Source: CALLMM01 sp964429855
Lineage (GTDB): Bacteria; Armatimonadota; Chthonomonadetes; Chthonomonadales; CAJBBX01
Length of the DNA stretch: 64,000 nucleotides
Assembly: GCA_964429855.1 (NCBI GenBank)
Contig: CAYSDM010000015.1
Span: 1 to 64,000, forward strand
Reading direction: 5' to 3'
Shown: in pieces, positions 34,205 to 44,200 of the stretch
Numbering within the stretch: the first letter of the stretch is position 1
Layout: the number at the start of each line of letters is the position of its first letter
The notes under the pieces: generated by a model
What the model was told of the DNA's origin: nothing
Database searches by the model: none
The model's input: only the letters and a program-made list of their open reading frames with translations
Position numbers and translations under genes: made by a program

Positions 34205-35677
34205 ATGCGACACCTCCTGAGCCGCAGGGAGTTTCTGGGAGCGAGCGCGCAGAGCGCGGCGGCGTTTGCCATTCTATCGCCGGAGCGGTTAGCAATGCCG
34301 CTGCAGCGGCGCACGCCTCCCCGAAAGGTGATCATCCTTGGCGCGGGGCTGTCGGGACTGGTCGCCGCCTATGAGCTGACGCAAGCCGGACACGACGTGA
34401 CGGTTCTGGAGGCGCGGCTGCGTCCGGGCGGGCGCGTCTACACGCTCCGAAACCTCCTCTCCGACAACCTCTACGCCGAAGCAGGCGCGATCTACATCCA
34501 CGACAACCATACGCACACTCTGCGTTACGTCCGGCAGTTTAACCTGCCGCTGGATGAGACGCCCCTGCGAAACTTTCAGTCGGTCTACTATCTGCGCGGC
34601 AGGCGCGTCCGCTTCTCGCCCAACGCCGCCATCCGCTGGCATCTGGAACTGACGGCGGAAGAGCATCGGCTGGGTCAATCCGGCATGTGGCAGAAATATA
34701 TCGGCGAGGCGCTGGAGGAGGTCGGCGACCCGCGCGCGCCGGACTGGCCTGCCGAATCGCTGCGGCGGTACGATCAGATGACGATGGCGGAGTTTCTGAG
34801 GAGCCGGGGAGCCTCGGAAGGAGCGATTGCGCTGCTGCGCGCGGGCTATCTCGATCTATGGGGGGAGAGTATCGAGAGCTATTCCGCGCTGTCTCTGCTG
34901 CGCGATCAGGCGTTGCTGCGCGGTTCGCGCCGCAGCTACACGATTCGCGGCGGCAATGACCAGCTGCCGAAGGCGTTCGCAGAGCGTCTGTCGGAGAAGA
35001 TTCGCTATGGCGCGGAGGCGGTTCAGATCGAACGCACGGAACAGAGCGTGCGCGTCCTCTATCAACGCGCCGGTCAGAGAGCCGCCGTAACCGGCGACCG
35101 CCTGATCTGCGCCCTGCCTTTTACCCTGCTGCGTCGAATCGCGATCACGCCTCCGTTCAGCGAGTCGAAAGCCCGCGCTATTGCCGAACTGCCGGTCACC
35201 TCCGTCACGCGAGTCTACCTGCAGACCCGTCAGCGTTTCTGGGAGGCGGAGGGGCTGACCGCCTCCGCCAACACCGACCTGCCCATCATGTGGACGCACG
35301 ACGTAACCTTCAATCAGCCCGGCGTTCGGGGAGTCATGGAGTCGTATATGACCGGGGCTTCGGCGCGGCAGACGGCGGCGATGAAGGAGAGCGAGCGGCT
35401 TGCCTTCACGCTGGAGCACATGGAGAAGGTCTTCCCCGGCGCTCGCGCCCATTATGAGGGCGGAACATCGCATAGCTGGGATCAGGATGAGTATGCGCGC
35501 GGCGGCTATATCTGGTTCAAGCCGGGGCAGATGACTGCGCTTTGGCCTCATATCATGCGCCCGGAAGGGCGGGTGCATTTCGCCGGGGAGCACGCCTCTT
35601 CTCAGCCGGGCTGGATGAACGGCGCGCTGGAGTCAGGGCTGCGCGCCGCCCGCGAGGTCAACGAGAGCGAGAGCTGA
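34205..35677 (+). CDS. Tat-exported flavin-containing amine oxidase
   Basis: A 490-residue flavoprotein of the monoamine oxidase family. A twin-arginine signal (SRREFLGAS) is at residues 6-14. The FAD-binding site is VIILGAGLSGLVAAYEL near residue 40, followed by VLEARLRPGGRVYT. The C-terminal FAD motif is GRVHFAGEHASSQPGWMNGALESG. These enzymes oxidise primary or polyamines, or act as L-amino-acid oxidases; the substrate is not evident. It should be exported folded with FAD. It is a single-gene unit with a clear promoter and terminator. Confidence 0.9.
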   Translation: MRHLLSRREFLGASAQSAAAFAILSPERLAMPLQRRTPPRKVIILGAGLSGLVAAYELTQAGHDVTVLEARLRPGGRVYTLRNLLSDNLYAEAGAIYIHDNHTHTLRYVRQFNLPLDETPLRNFQSVYYLRGRRVRFSPNAAIRWHLELTAEEHRLGQSGMWQKYIGEALEEVGDPRAPDWPAESLRRYDQMTMAEFLRSRGASEGAIALLRAGYLDLWGESIESYSALSLLRDQALLRGSRRSYTIRGGNDQLPKAFAERLSEKIRYGAEAVQIERTEQSVRVLYQRAGQRAAVTGDRLICALPFTLLRRIAITPPFSESKARAIAELPVTSVTRVYLQTRQRFWEAEGLTASANTDLPIMWTHDVTFNQPGVRGVMESYMTGASARQTAAMKESERLAFTLEHMEKVFPGARAHYEGGTSHSWDQDEYARGGYIWFKPGQMTALWPHIMRPEGRVHFAGEHASSQPGWMNGALESGLRAAREVNESES

Positions 35678-35714
35678 TCCCGCGTTTTGCATACCATTCT
35701 CCCGTCTGAAAGCG

Positions 35715-35762
35715 GAGTTCTCGTCGGCAGGAAGCGACGCCTGCCGGCGAGAACTCGTTTTT
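35715..35762 (+). terminator. Rho-independent terminator after the amine oxidase gene
   Basis: A 17-base-pair stem (35715-35731 with 35740-35756, one G-U pair) with an 8-base loop is followed by GTTTTT. It separates the amine oxidase from the dehydratase gene, whose ribosome site starts a few bases later. Confidence 0.9.
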
Positions 35763-35779
35763 AAAGGAGAGTGAGAACG

Positions 35780-37006
35780 ATGCTATCTGACCTGAAAATT
35801 ACTGATCTGCGCGTCGCTGTCGTCACAAAAGCCCCGATGACCTGCCCGCTGATCCGCATAGACACCAATCAGGGCCTCTATGGGCTGGGCGAAGTGCGGG
35901 ACGGAGCCAGCAAGACCTATGCGCTGATGTTAAAAAGCCGACTCCTCGGCGAGAATCCGCTGGATGTAGACCGACTGTTTCGCAAGATCAAACAGTTCGG
36001 TTTTCACGGGCGGCAGGCGGGCGGAGTCTGCGCGGTCGAGATGGCGTTGTGGGACATCGCGGGCAAAGCCTGCGGCGCGCCGGTCTATCAACTGCTGGGC
36101 GGCAAGTTCCGGGATCGCATTCGCGTCTACGCCGATACCTCCGAGTCGCCCGACCCGACCGTGACTGCCCGACGTTTGAAACAGCGCATAGAGCAGGGCT
36201 TTACCTTCCTGAAGATGGATATCGGGATCAATCTGCTGGCGGGAACGCCCGGAACCATGACCCTGCCTCCCGGAGCCAACTGGCGCGACTTCGTTCACAC
36301 ACAGCATATGTTTACCGGCATTGAACTGACCGAAAAGGGCATTCAGATACTGGTCGAATATGTGGAGGCGGTGCGCCGTATCATCGGCATGGATATTCCG
36401 CTCGCTCTTGACCACTTCGGGCATATCGGGGTGAACTCCTGCATCCGGCTGGGGCACGCGCTGGAAGCGTGCAATCCCGCCTGGCTGGAGGATATGATTC
36501 CCTGGCAGCAGACCGAACTCTGGAAACGGATTACGGAGGCGGTGAACGTGCCGACCTGCACGGGGGAGGACACCTACCTCAAAGAGGGCTTTATCGAACT
36601 GTGCCGACACCATGCGGTGGATGTCATCCATCCCGATCTGGCGACCTCCGGCGGCATCCTGGAGACCAAGAAGATCGGCGACGCCGCCCAGGAGTACGGC
36701 ATCCCGATGGCGATGCACTTTGCCGGAACGCCCGTCTCCTGCATGGCGAATGTGCACTGCGCGGCAGCGACGGAAAACTTCCTTGTCCTTGAAAACCATT
36801 CGGTAGACATTCCCTGGTGGGACGATCTGGTTGTCGGGATCGAGAAGCCGATCGTAAAGGACGGCTACATCCGCGTGCCGAACGCGCCGGGACTGGGCGT
36901 CACCCTGAATGAAGAGGTCATCCGCGAACATCTGGACGATGGCGGCTATTTTGAGCCGACCCCGGAGTGGGATCGTGAACGCTCCTGGGATCGGCTCTGG
37001 AGTTAG
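35780..37006 (+). CDS. Enolase-superfamily sugar acid dehydratase (mandelate racemase group)
   Basis: A 408-residue protein with the mandelate racemase/muconate lactonising enzyme fold. The capping domain ends with VEMALWDIAGKACGAPVYQLLGG. The barrel holds the metal-binding acids in PLALDHFGH, PAWLEDMIPW and TCTGEDTYLKEGF, and a candidate histidine base in MHFAGTPVS. This arrangement is like galactonate or gluconate-type dehydratases, which start sugar-acid degradation; the exact substrate is uncertain. The ATG at 35780 has AAAGGAG nine bases before it. Located between an amine oxidase and a GH9 glucanase, it likely serves sugar catabolism. Confidence 0.83.
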   Translation: MLSDLKITDLRVAVVTKAPMTCPLIRIDTNQGLYGLGEVRDGASKTYALMLKSRLLGENPLDVDRLFRKIKQFGFHGRQAGGVCAVEMALWDIAGKACGAPVYQLLGGKFRDRIRVYADTSESPDPTVTARRLKQRIEQGFTFLKMDIGINLLAGTPGTMTLPPGANWRDFVHTQHMFTGIELTEKGIQILVEYVEAVRRIIGMDIPLALDHFGHIGVNSCIRLGHALEACNPAWLEDMIPWQQTELWKRITEAVNVPTCTGEDTYLKEGFIELCRHHAVDVIHPDLATSGGILETKKIGDAAQEYGIPMAMHFAGTPVSCMANVHCAAATENFLVLENHSVDIPWWDDLVVGIEKPIVKDGYIRVPNAPGLGVTLNEEVIREHLDDGGYFEPTPEWDRERSWDRLWS

Positions 37007-37038
37007 CTTCCAGCAGACCGAAAGCGCAGAAGGATAAG

Positions 37039-39405
37039 ATGATGAAATTTATATATGGCTGTCTGTTGCTGGCTGCCTGTGCGAGCATGGCAGGCGCGGA
37101 CGAGGTGAGTCCGCTCATCACGCATGTCGCGCCGGTCGCGCCTGATATTCTCGGAATCACGGTCGAGACGGGGCGCGTGGAATTCGGCAAACAGGTTCCC
37201 TATGTCCGTCAGGAAGGTGACGCTGTCGAGGAGTGGGCGAAGCACCTGAAGGGCGGATTTCTCAAGCGGAACGGGAAGCGCGTGGGGGGCATTGTCGGAC
37301 CCGGAGGAAAGATACTGCGTCCCTTCGACCGCCTGGTCGGCAAGCCGCTGAATATGGAGTGGGCGGAAAAGACGGAGAGCTATCGCCTCTCCTCGCCTGA
37401 CGATCCCGACTACCGTGCGGAGACCGCTCCGACCGCCGTTCACCGCAAAAGCCGTCCGTCCAATCTGGCGCAGATTGACGGCTTCGATTTTCAGGCGCAG
37501 ATGGAGCATCTGCTCTACCTGAAACTGCCGAAACCGTTGAAAGCGGGCAAGCGTTATCGTCTGACCTTCTCCGGGGAGAATCTTCCGGCGCACTCGTTCG
37601 CTTTTGAACCGTCCCGAATGCGAAGTGAAGCCGTGCACGTGAACCAGCTCGGATTTCGCCCGGACGACCCGGTGAAGATCGCCTATCTCTCCTGCTGGAT
37701 GGGGAGAGGCGGCGGCGTGAAGTACGCTCCGGGAACGCGCTTTCAGATACTCGAAAATGGAAGCGGTCAGGCAGTGTATGAGGGGCGAATCCGGCTCTCC
37801 AAAGCCGCCGACGATAAGACGGAGGATGTCTACAACCGCAACTACAACGGGACAGACGTCTATGCCATCGAGTTTACGCCCCTCAACCGACCGGGGAAAT
37901 ATCGAGTCTATGTGGAGGGGATCGGCTGCTCCTATCCGTTTGAGATCGGCGCGGAGGTCTGGCGGAAGGCGTTCATCGTCTCGGCGCGCAGCCTCTACCA
38001 TCAGCGCAGCGGCATCCCGCTGGAACCTCCCTACGCGACCTTCAAGCGTCCCCGACCCTTCCATCCCGCCGACGGCATGGTTATCTACCACTCGAAAACC
38101 GGGCTGATAGACAGCGGCAACGGTCTGAACGCGAAGGGAACCGATAAGGACAACTTCGGCAACCTCGTCGCAGGCAAGACCGATCAGGTCGTGCCGAACG
38201 CCTGGGGCGGCTACTTCGACGCGGGAGACTGGGATCGGCGCATTCAGCATCTGGAGGCGACCCGGCTGCTGCTGGAACTGGCGGAGCTTTTCCCCGGATA
38301 CTTCGCGTCCGTCTCGCTCAACATCCCGGAGACGGGCAACGGCTTGCCCGACATCGTCAATGAGGCGCTCTGGAACCTCGACTTCTTCCGCCGCCTGCAG
38401 ACCCCGGAGGGCGGCATTCGCGGCGGGATCGAATCGGAGGAGCATCCGCAGTTCGGCGAGGCAAGCTGGCAGGAGTCGCTGACGGTGATGGCGTATGCGC
38501 CGGACTGCTGGAGCAGCTATGTCTATACCGGCGATGCGGCGCGCGCGGCGTTCTGGCTTCAGTCGCGTAAACCGGCGCTGGCGAAAATCTATCGCGAGAG
38601 CGCGCTCAGGGCGATGGCGTGGGCGGAAGAAGACTATCAAAAGCGGCGCAGCGAAAAGCTGCCGCACGAGGTCAACGACGCCCGCAATCTCGCCGCCCTC
38701 GAACTGTTCCGACTCACCGGTGAAAAACGGTGGCACGATCTGTTCCTGGAGACGACCGTCTTCAAGGAGCCGAACAGTGAACTCCATGTGTGGAAGAGTC
38801 ACCAGCAGTCCGACGCCGCCTTCCTCTATCTTCGCACACGTCGTCCCGGCATGGAGGAGTCGGTGCGTAAAAACTGCCTGAACGCGCTGGAGAAAACCGC
38901 CGTAGACTGCCTGAACTGGTCGCAGAAGACCGGCTTTGGCTGGACGAAAAACCTGACCTCCTGGCAGCCGACCGGCTGGGGCGTGCTGGCGGTTCCGCAG
39001 GCGATCAATCTGCTGCGCGCGCACGCCGTCACGGGCAAGTCGGAGTATCTGCGCGCCGCCGTGCTCGCCTCCCAGACGGGAGCCGGCGCTAATCCCGTGA
39101 ATATGTGCTATACGACCGGACTGGGAAGCCGCTCCCCGCAGAATCCGCTGGTGGTCGACTCCCGCATGGCGGGAATGCCGGTTCCTCCCGGCATCACCGT
39201 CTACGGTCCCACCGATATGACCGCCATGAAGGACGGCTGGGAGGTGAAGCTGGTCAGCCGATTCTCCTTCCCGCCCGCCGTCGAGTGGCCCGTCATCGAA
39301 GCCTACTTCGACATCTGCTGGTTCCCCAACATCTGCGAGTTCACCGTGATGCAGACGCTGGGTCCCAACGCCTATGTCTGGGGCTATCTGGCGGCGCGAA
39401 AATAG
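37039..39405 (+). CDS. Secreted GH9 family endoglucanase-like enzyme
   Basis: A 788-residue exported enzyme. The signal peptide ends LLLAACASMAG, which may be a lipobox. An N-terminal region (to about residue 190) precedes a CelD_N-type Ig-like domain (SEAVHVNQLGFRPDDPVKIA), and the GH9 (alpha/alpha)6 barrel follows. The catalytic base region is GGYFDAGDWDRR near residue 395. TGNGLPDIVNEALW is also a family mark, and the general acid is probably the glutamate of ICEFTVMQT near the C-terminus. GH9 enzymes cut beta-1,4-glucans such as cellulose. It is 32 bases downstream of the dehydratase and likely co-transcribed. Confidence 0.87.
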   Translation: MMKFIYGCLLLAACASMAGADEVSPLITHVAPVAPDILGITVETGRVEFGKQVPYVRQEGDAVEEWAKHLKGGFLKRNGKRVGGIVGPGGKILRPFDRLVGKPLNMEWAEKTESYRLSSPDDPDYRAETAPTAVHRKSRPSNLAQIDGFDFQAQMEHLLYLKLPKPLKAGKRYRLTFSGENLPAHSFAFEPSRMRSEAVHVNQLGFRPDDPVKIAYLSCWMGRGGGVKYAPGTRFQILENGSGQAVYEGRIRLSKAADDKTEDVYNRNYNGTDVYAIEFTPLNRPGKYRVYVEGIGCSYPFEIGAEVWRKAFIVSARSLYHQRSGIPLEPPYATFKRPRPFHPADGMVIYHSKTGLIDSGNGLNAKGTDKDNFGNLVAGKTDQVVPNAWGGYFDAGDWDRRIQHLEATRLLLELAELFPGYFASVSLNIPETGNGLPDIVNEALWNLDFFRRLQTPEGGIRGGIESEEHPQFGEASWQESLTVMAYAPDCWSSYVYTGDAARAAFWLQSRKPALAKIYRESALRAMAWAEEDYQKRRSEKLPHEVNDARNLAALELFRLTGEKRWHDLFLETTVFKEPNSELHVWKSHQQSDAAFLYLRTRRPGMEESVRKNCLNALEKTAVDCLNWSQKTGFGWTKNLTSWQPTGWGVLAVPQAINLLRAHAVTGKSEYLRAAVLASQTGAGANPVNMCYTTGLGSRSPQNPLVVDSRMAGMPVPPGITVYGPTDMTAMKDGWEVKLVSRFSFPPAVEWPVIEAYFDICWFPNICEFTVMQTLGPNAYVWGYLAARK

Positions 39406-39501
39406 GCTGTCATGCAGGCTCGTCGGGGCGGATGAGATGTCTTTCCGCCCCGCTCTAACCTCCTCCATCCGCCTCGCCGCGAGAAGATATCGCTCATCTC
39501 C

Positions 39502-39531
39502 TTGACGAACGGCAGAGACCTGCCACATAAT
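39502..39531 (+). promoter_or_regulatory. Promoter of the restriction-modification pair
   Basis: TTGACG (39502-39507) and CATAAT (39526-39531) are 18 bases apart, about 60 bases before the methyltransferase ATG. The spacer contains the small inverted repeat GGCA...TGCC, which might bind a regulator. Confidence 0.6.
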
Positions 39532-39592
39532 AGAGCGATAGTTAATGATTGACTGAAACGCATGGAAACAAAATCAGGTCAAAAGAACCGGA

Positions 39593-40564
39593 ATGACCCT
39601 GCATACTCAAGCCATTACCAATCACGAACGCAAGATTGCCAGTGAATTCTCCCTGTCCGAATCTCTTGTCGTCTACCCCGGCGATTGTGTGGATCTTTTG
39701 AAGTCGATTCCCAATGAATCGCTCCAGCTTGTAGTAACCTCCCCTCCATACAACATAGGCAAAAAGTACGAGAAGAAACTCCACCTTGATCTCTACCTTC
39801 AACAGCAAGCGCAGATCATTGCCGAATGCGTGCGCGTTCTGTCTCCTCGCGGCAGTATCTGCTGGCAGGTCGGCAACTATGTTGATAACGGGGCGATAAT
39901 CCCGCTGGATACCGTTCTCTATCCTGTCTTTTCACAGCATCATCTAAAAATGCGGAATCGCATTATCTGGCACTTTGAACACGGGTTGCACTGCAGTCGC
40001 CGGTTCTCCGGAAGATACGAAACAATTGTCTGGTTTACGAAAACCGACGACTATGTGTTTAACCTGGACCGTGTTCGCGTACCGCAAAAATACCCGGGGA
40101 AAAAGCACTTCAAGGGACCGAAAGCCGGTCAGTACTCCTGTAATCCTCTCGGTAAAAATCCGGGAGACCTCTGGGTTATTCCGAACGTTAAGAGCAACCA
40201 TATCGAGAAGACGCAGCACCCATGCCAGTTTCCTGTGGAACTCATCGAGCGGCTGGTACTTTCACTGACCAACGAAGGAGACTGGATATTAGACCCATTC
40301 ATGGGAACCGGGACGACCCTTATCGCCGCTATTCGTCATGGACGCCGGGGAGTCGGCGCGGAGATCGTACCTGACTATGTTCAACTCGCCAGAGAAAGAA
40401 TTCAGCAGGAAGTGGAGGGTACGCTGCGAACGCGACCCATGGATAAACCGGTTTATGACCCTGTTCAGGCAGGAAACAGGTTGACCATCGCGCCCTGGAA
40501 ACAGAATGAGCAGCAGACTCTCTTTGAACCACATACTGAATATAAAGAGAGAGAAGGCGGATGA
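39593..40564 (+). CDS. Type II DNA methyltransferase of the BstYI-like system
   Basis: A 323-residue beta-class amino-methyltransferase. Motif IV is TSPPYNIG near residue 50, and motif I is DPFMGTGTT near residue 232, the circular order of the beta class (N6-adenine or N4-cytosine). The target-recognition region lies between. It overlaps the nuclease gene by four bases (ATGA), the classical layout of a type II system, and presumably protects RGATCY sites. The gene is visibly more A/T-rich than its neighbours, and the flanking genes are unrelated, which suggests acquisition by transfer. Confidence 0.9.
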   Translation: MTLHTQAITNHERKIASEFSLSESLVVYPGDCVDLLKSIPNESLQLVVTSPPYNIGKKYEKKLHLDLYLQQQAQIIAECVRVLSPRGSICWQVGNYVDNGAIIPLDTVLYPVFSQHHLKMRNRIIWHFEHGLHCSRRFSGRYETIVWFTKTDDYVFNLDRVRVPQKYPGKKHFKGPKAGQYSCNPLGKNPGDLWVIPNVKSNHIEKTQHPCQFPVELIERLVLSLTNEGDWILDPFMGTGTTLIAAIRHGRRGVGAEIVPDYVQLARERIQQEVEGTLRTRPMDKPVYDPVQAGNRLTIAPWKQNEQQTLFEPHTEYKEREGG

Positions 40565-41172
40565 TTATTGCGGAGACCTACTCCCATCTGAACGGACTGG
40601 AGTTTCTGCTTGTTCATAAGCCGACTATCTGGGATGAGATTAAGGAGGTCATCGCGGCGGTAGATGCTGGAGCTTGTCTTACCAAAGTGTCCCGCGAAAA
40701 AACGATGTTGGGCAAGCTCCTCTACAGCCCGATTGACCTGAACAACTCCTTCAAAACAAGGCTTCAGGAGAAGTCATGGCAGGAGAGTCGGGTAAATTAC
40801 TGGGTTACGCGCAATGAAAAATTGATACGCATGACCATGTCCATGACGGCGGAGGAACAGAAGCGCGAAATTGAGACAGCAGGAGAGATACCGATCTTCA
40901 GTTACAATCAAACGGATTTCGTGAAAGATCGCGTAGCCGTTGAAGTACAGTTCGGGAAATATGCATTCGTAGCCTATGATCTCTTTGTCAAGCATCTTGC
41001 CTTCTATGTAAGGGACCAGATTGATGTCGGGATCGAAATTCTGCCGATGAAGTCTCTCCAGTCCAACATGAGTTCAGGGGTAGCCTACTTTGAAGGAGAG
41101 TTTTATAACGTTGTGCGTCAGGGACGAGGCGTTCCCGCTGTTCCGCTGGTGATTGTCGGTATAGAGCCTTAA
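40561..41172 (+). CDS. Type II restriction endonuclease, BstYI-like (predicted R^GATCY)
   Basis: A 203-residue nuclease that matches my memory of R.BstYI over its whole length, including an identical size, the opening YSHLNGLE, the conserved SYNQTDFVKDR, the active-site region AVEVQFGKYAFVAYDLF and the ending RQGRGVPA. BglII/BstYI enzymes are PD-(D/E)xK-like dimers; here the active-site acids should be the aspartate before FVKDR and the glutamate of VEVQFGK. BstYI cuts R^GATCY. The start overlaps the methyltransferase stop. The specificity is inferred from similarity and was not tested. Confidence 0.92.
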   Translation: MIIAETYSHLNGLEFLLVHKPTIWDEIKEVIAAVDAGACLTKVSREKTMLGKLLYSPIDLNNSFKTRLQEKSWQESRVNYWVTRNEKLIRMTMSMTAEEQKREIETAGEIPIFSYNQTDFVKDRVAVEVQFGKYAFVAYDLFVKHLAFYVRDQIDVGIEILPMKSLQSNMSSGVAYFEGEFYNVVRQGRGVPAVPLVIVGIEP

Positions 41173-41279
41173 CCTATGAAGCATAAACCGCCTGTTCACG
41201 GCAAAGGGCTTCTATGGAAGTAACGCATCCGTTCGGTGATGCATCGTCGAACGGAAGTAGTTGACAGGAGATTGAGCGC

Positions 41280-44200
41280 ATGAGAACGCGACTGCATCTG
41301 GGGGCTATCGCGGCGTTTGCACTGACGTTTGTGCTGCTTATGGCGTCCGTTTATGGACTGCCGGGACAGCGTAAAGGGAAACAGACGCCGAAAAAGACCG
41401 CGCCGACCGCGCAAACCGGAAAGACCGACTCCGCGAAGGCGCTGGCTTCGCTGCTCTCGCCCGAAGATACGCGCCGCTTCCTGGAGCGGTTTCAGAAAGA
41501 GATATGGCCCCTGCTGACTCGCGAAGGGGCGAACTGCCTGACGTGCCACGATACGAAGAGCGCGACACCGCTGAAGATGCTTCAGAATGCGCCGGAATCC
41601 TTCAAAGCCCTGCTGATCGGCGGACACTTCGAGGCGGAGAATCCGGGTTCGCTGCTGGCGCGCGTCAGCACCCCGGATAAGTCGCGTCTCATGCCTCCGC
41701 CGCCCGCGAAAGCCTGGACGGACGCCGAGGTGCAGACTCTCCGCAGCTTCACCAACGATCTGTATGATCGCCTGCATACCGGCACGAAACCCGATGAGAT
41801 TTTCCCGCCCGCGCTGCTGTCTCCCTATGGCGGAAAGACCGCGCTGAAGCTGGACAACACCTTCCTGACCTACTATCAGCTGCGTGGTAAGGTAAAAACC
41901 ATCTTCAATGATGAGTGGCAGCGCGACGGACGCGACCTGTTTAACGAAAACATCTCCCTCTTTGGCGGCGCGGATTTCCTGCGCCGGTTTGACGAATCCT
42001 CCAAAGCCTCGGCGACCTATCTGACCGGGGTGGAGATGATGTCTCGCGATGTCGCTTCCCGCGCCTATCTGGCGCGCACCGGTCCCTTCCGCGATTTTCC
42101 GACCCTCGCCTCCCCCGTAAAGATGCAGGCGCCGGATGCCGCCTACCGACGCGCCATCAGCCTGCTGTATAACCGGATGCTCTACCGCAATCCCACCGAA
42201 ACCGAAATGCGCGACGCCTTCCGATTCCTGCAGGGCGTCCACCGCGCCGAAGCGCAGTTAGCCTCCGAAGAGCAGGATGCGCGATTTGAGTTGACGGTGC
42301 GCGATGAGCAGGGGCGAACCACCCTCAAGAGCTTTACGATACGCCTTCTGACCGGGAAGCTGGGTCTCTTTCAGCAGTATGTGGATCAGAGCGCGCAGGC
42401 GGACGGCGCAATTGTCAGGCAGAAGCTGGGCGATAAGTTCACCCTGAAAGCCGGAGACCGGGAACAGCGCGTGGAGGTCTCCAATCGCGGCACGGTCGGC
42501 AATGTCTCCGTGCAGGCGGTGGAACTGCGCGGTCCGCTGCCGGAGACCTCCACCCGGCTAATTCCGATCACCGATCCCTCGATTCAGGCGCAGGGAGCCT
42601 GGCGCATGGTGGATCAGAACGGGGTGCGCAGCTACGAAGACGACAATACGAACAAGGGCAACAGCCAGATCGTCTTCCCGATCAAGGTAGATAGGGACGG
42701 TGCGTATGAGATTACGCTCCAGTGGCGTAAAGGCGGAGCGCGTCCCGGTCGTCGTGGACGCGGCGGTTCCAACGCGACTGCCGTTCCGGTAGAGGTCTTT
42801 TCGCACGATGCCAGCCGTCTCGCCGCCCCGCCCGCCCCGCCGATCCCGCCGAAAGGCGAGGCGCACTACACGATTGACCAGTCGGACGACACCCGCCCGT
42901 TTGTAGAACTGCCGACCGCCTTCCGATTTGGCGAACAGGGAGGAGTCGAGATCGGCAATAGCGGGACTCAGCGGCTGGTTGTGGCGGATGCTGTGCGGTT
43001 TCTTCCGGTCGCGGCTGCCGACATGAAAGCGCCAGGCGTCTTCACGGTGACCAATGATAAGGCGGAAGGTCGGGAGAAGTGGCAGAACTACGATCCGGGA
43101 ACCTTCAACTACTACCGGAAGATCAGCGCGAAGCTGCTGTCCGACGGCAACACGAACAAGGGCGACCTGTCCCTGTCGTTTCGTCCTTCCGCGCTGAAAG
43201 CCTCATGGAATCCGCAGGAGTTCTATCGCGTGCAGGTCAGCTATCCGGGACGCGACGGCAACGAGATGAACGCGCCGATCATCGTTCGCGCGGAAGAGTC
43301 GGCTCCCATCGTACAGGTACGCTACCCGGCGCGCGCCGTCCCCGGCGCGGAGGTGACGATGGATGCCTCCGCCAGCTTCAACCTGCAACAGAGCCGGCTG
43401 AGCTACGCCTGGAAGCAGATGGGCGGACCGCGAATCGCCCTGAAAACCACCAACACGCCGTCACTGGCGTTTGTCGCCCCGCCGATGACCGCGCAGCAGG
43501 CGGCATGGGAGGGACTGTGCCGCGCCCTGATGAAGCATCCCGACTTCCTCTTCTCTCGCCCGCTCTCGCTGGCGACGGTGAAGAACCCGAAAGAGCGTCA
43601 GAGACTGCAACTGGTGAAGATCGCGCAGGATCTGGTCGCCCGAACGCCGACCGAAGCGGAGCTGAAACGGCTGGAGAAGGGCGCGACGCTCAGCGCGCTG
43701 ATTGACAGCTACCTGAACAGCCAGGAGTTTCGAGACTTCTACACCCGCCGCATTCGCCTCTATCTGGAGAGCCGGGGATCGGAGATGGATGATGAGCCGG
43801 TGCGTCTGTGGACCTATATCGCCTTCAATGACCGCTCTTTCAAAGAGATACTGACCGCTGACTACACGGTAGATGCCCGGATGCAGCGACAGGCGCGCCC
43901 GTCGCATCATGGCAAGACGGGACTGTTGACCATGAAGGGCTTCATTCGGGGCAAGCCCGGTCTGCCGCATTTCAACTACGCCGCGCAGGTCTCCGAGAAG
44001 TTTCTCGGTTACGTCTTCGTCATCCCGCCGTCGGTGGTCGAGATGCGCCAGACCATTACTGCCGTCTCCACCACCAACCCGGACACGGTCTGCTATAGCT
44101 GCCATAAGATTCTGACCCCGCTGGCTTACCAGCGCAGCCACTGGACGGATGAGGGCGACTATCGCCCGAAAGACGAGGACGGCAAGTTGATTGACGCCAC

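Noticed and set aside
37003..39528. A frame of more than 800 codons antisense to the GH9 gene
   Set aside because: It is open because of the codon bias of the GC-rich sense strand; it has no start context and no family features, while the sense frame has signal peptide and catalytic motifs.
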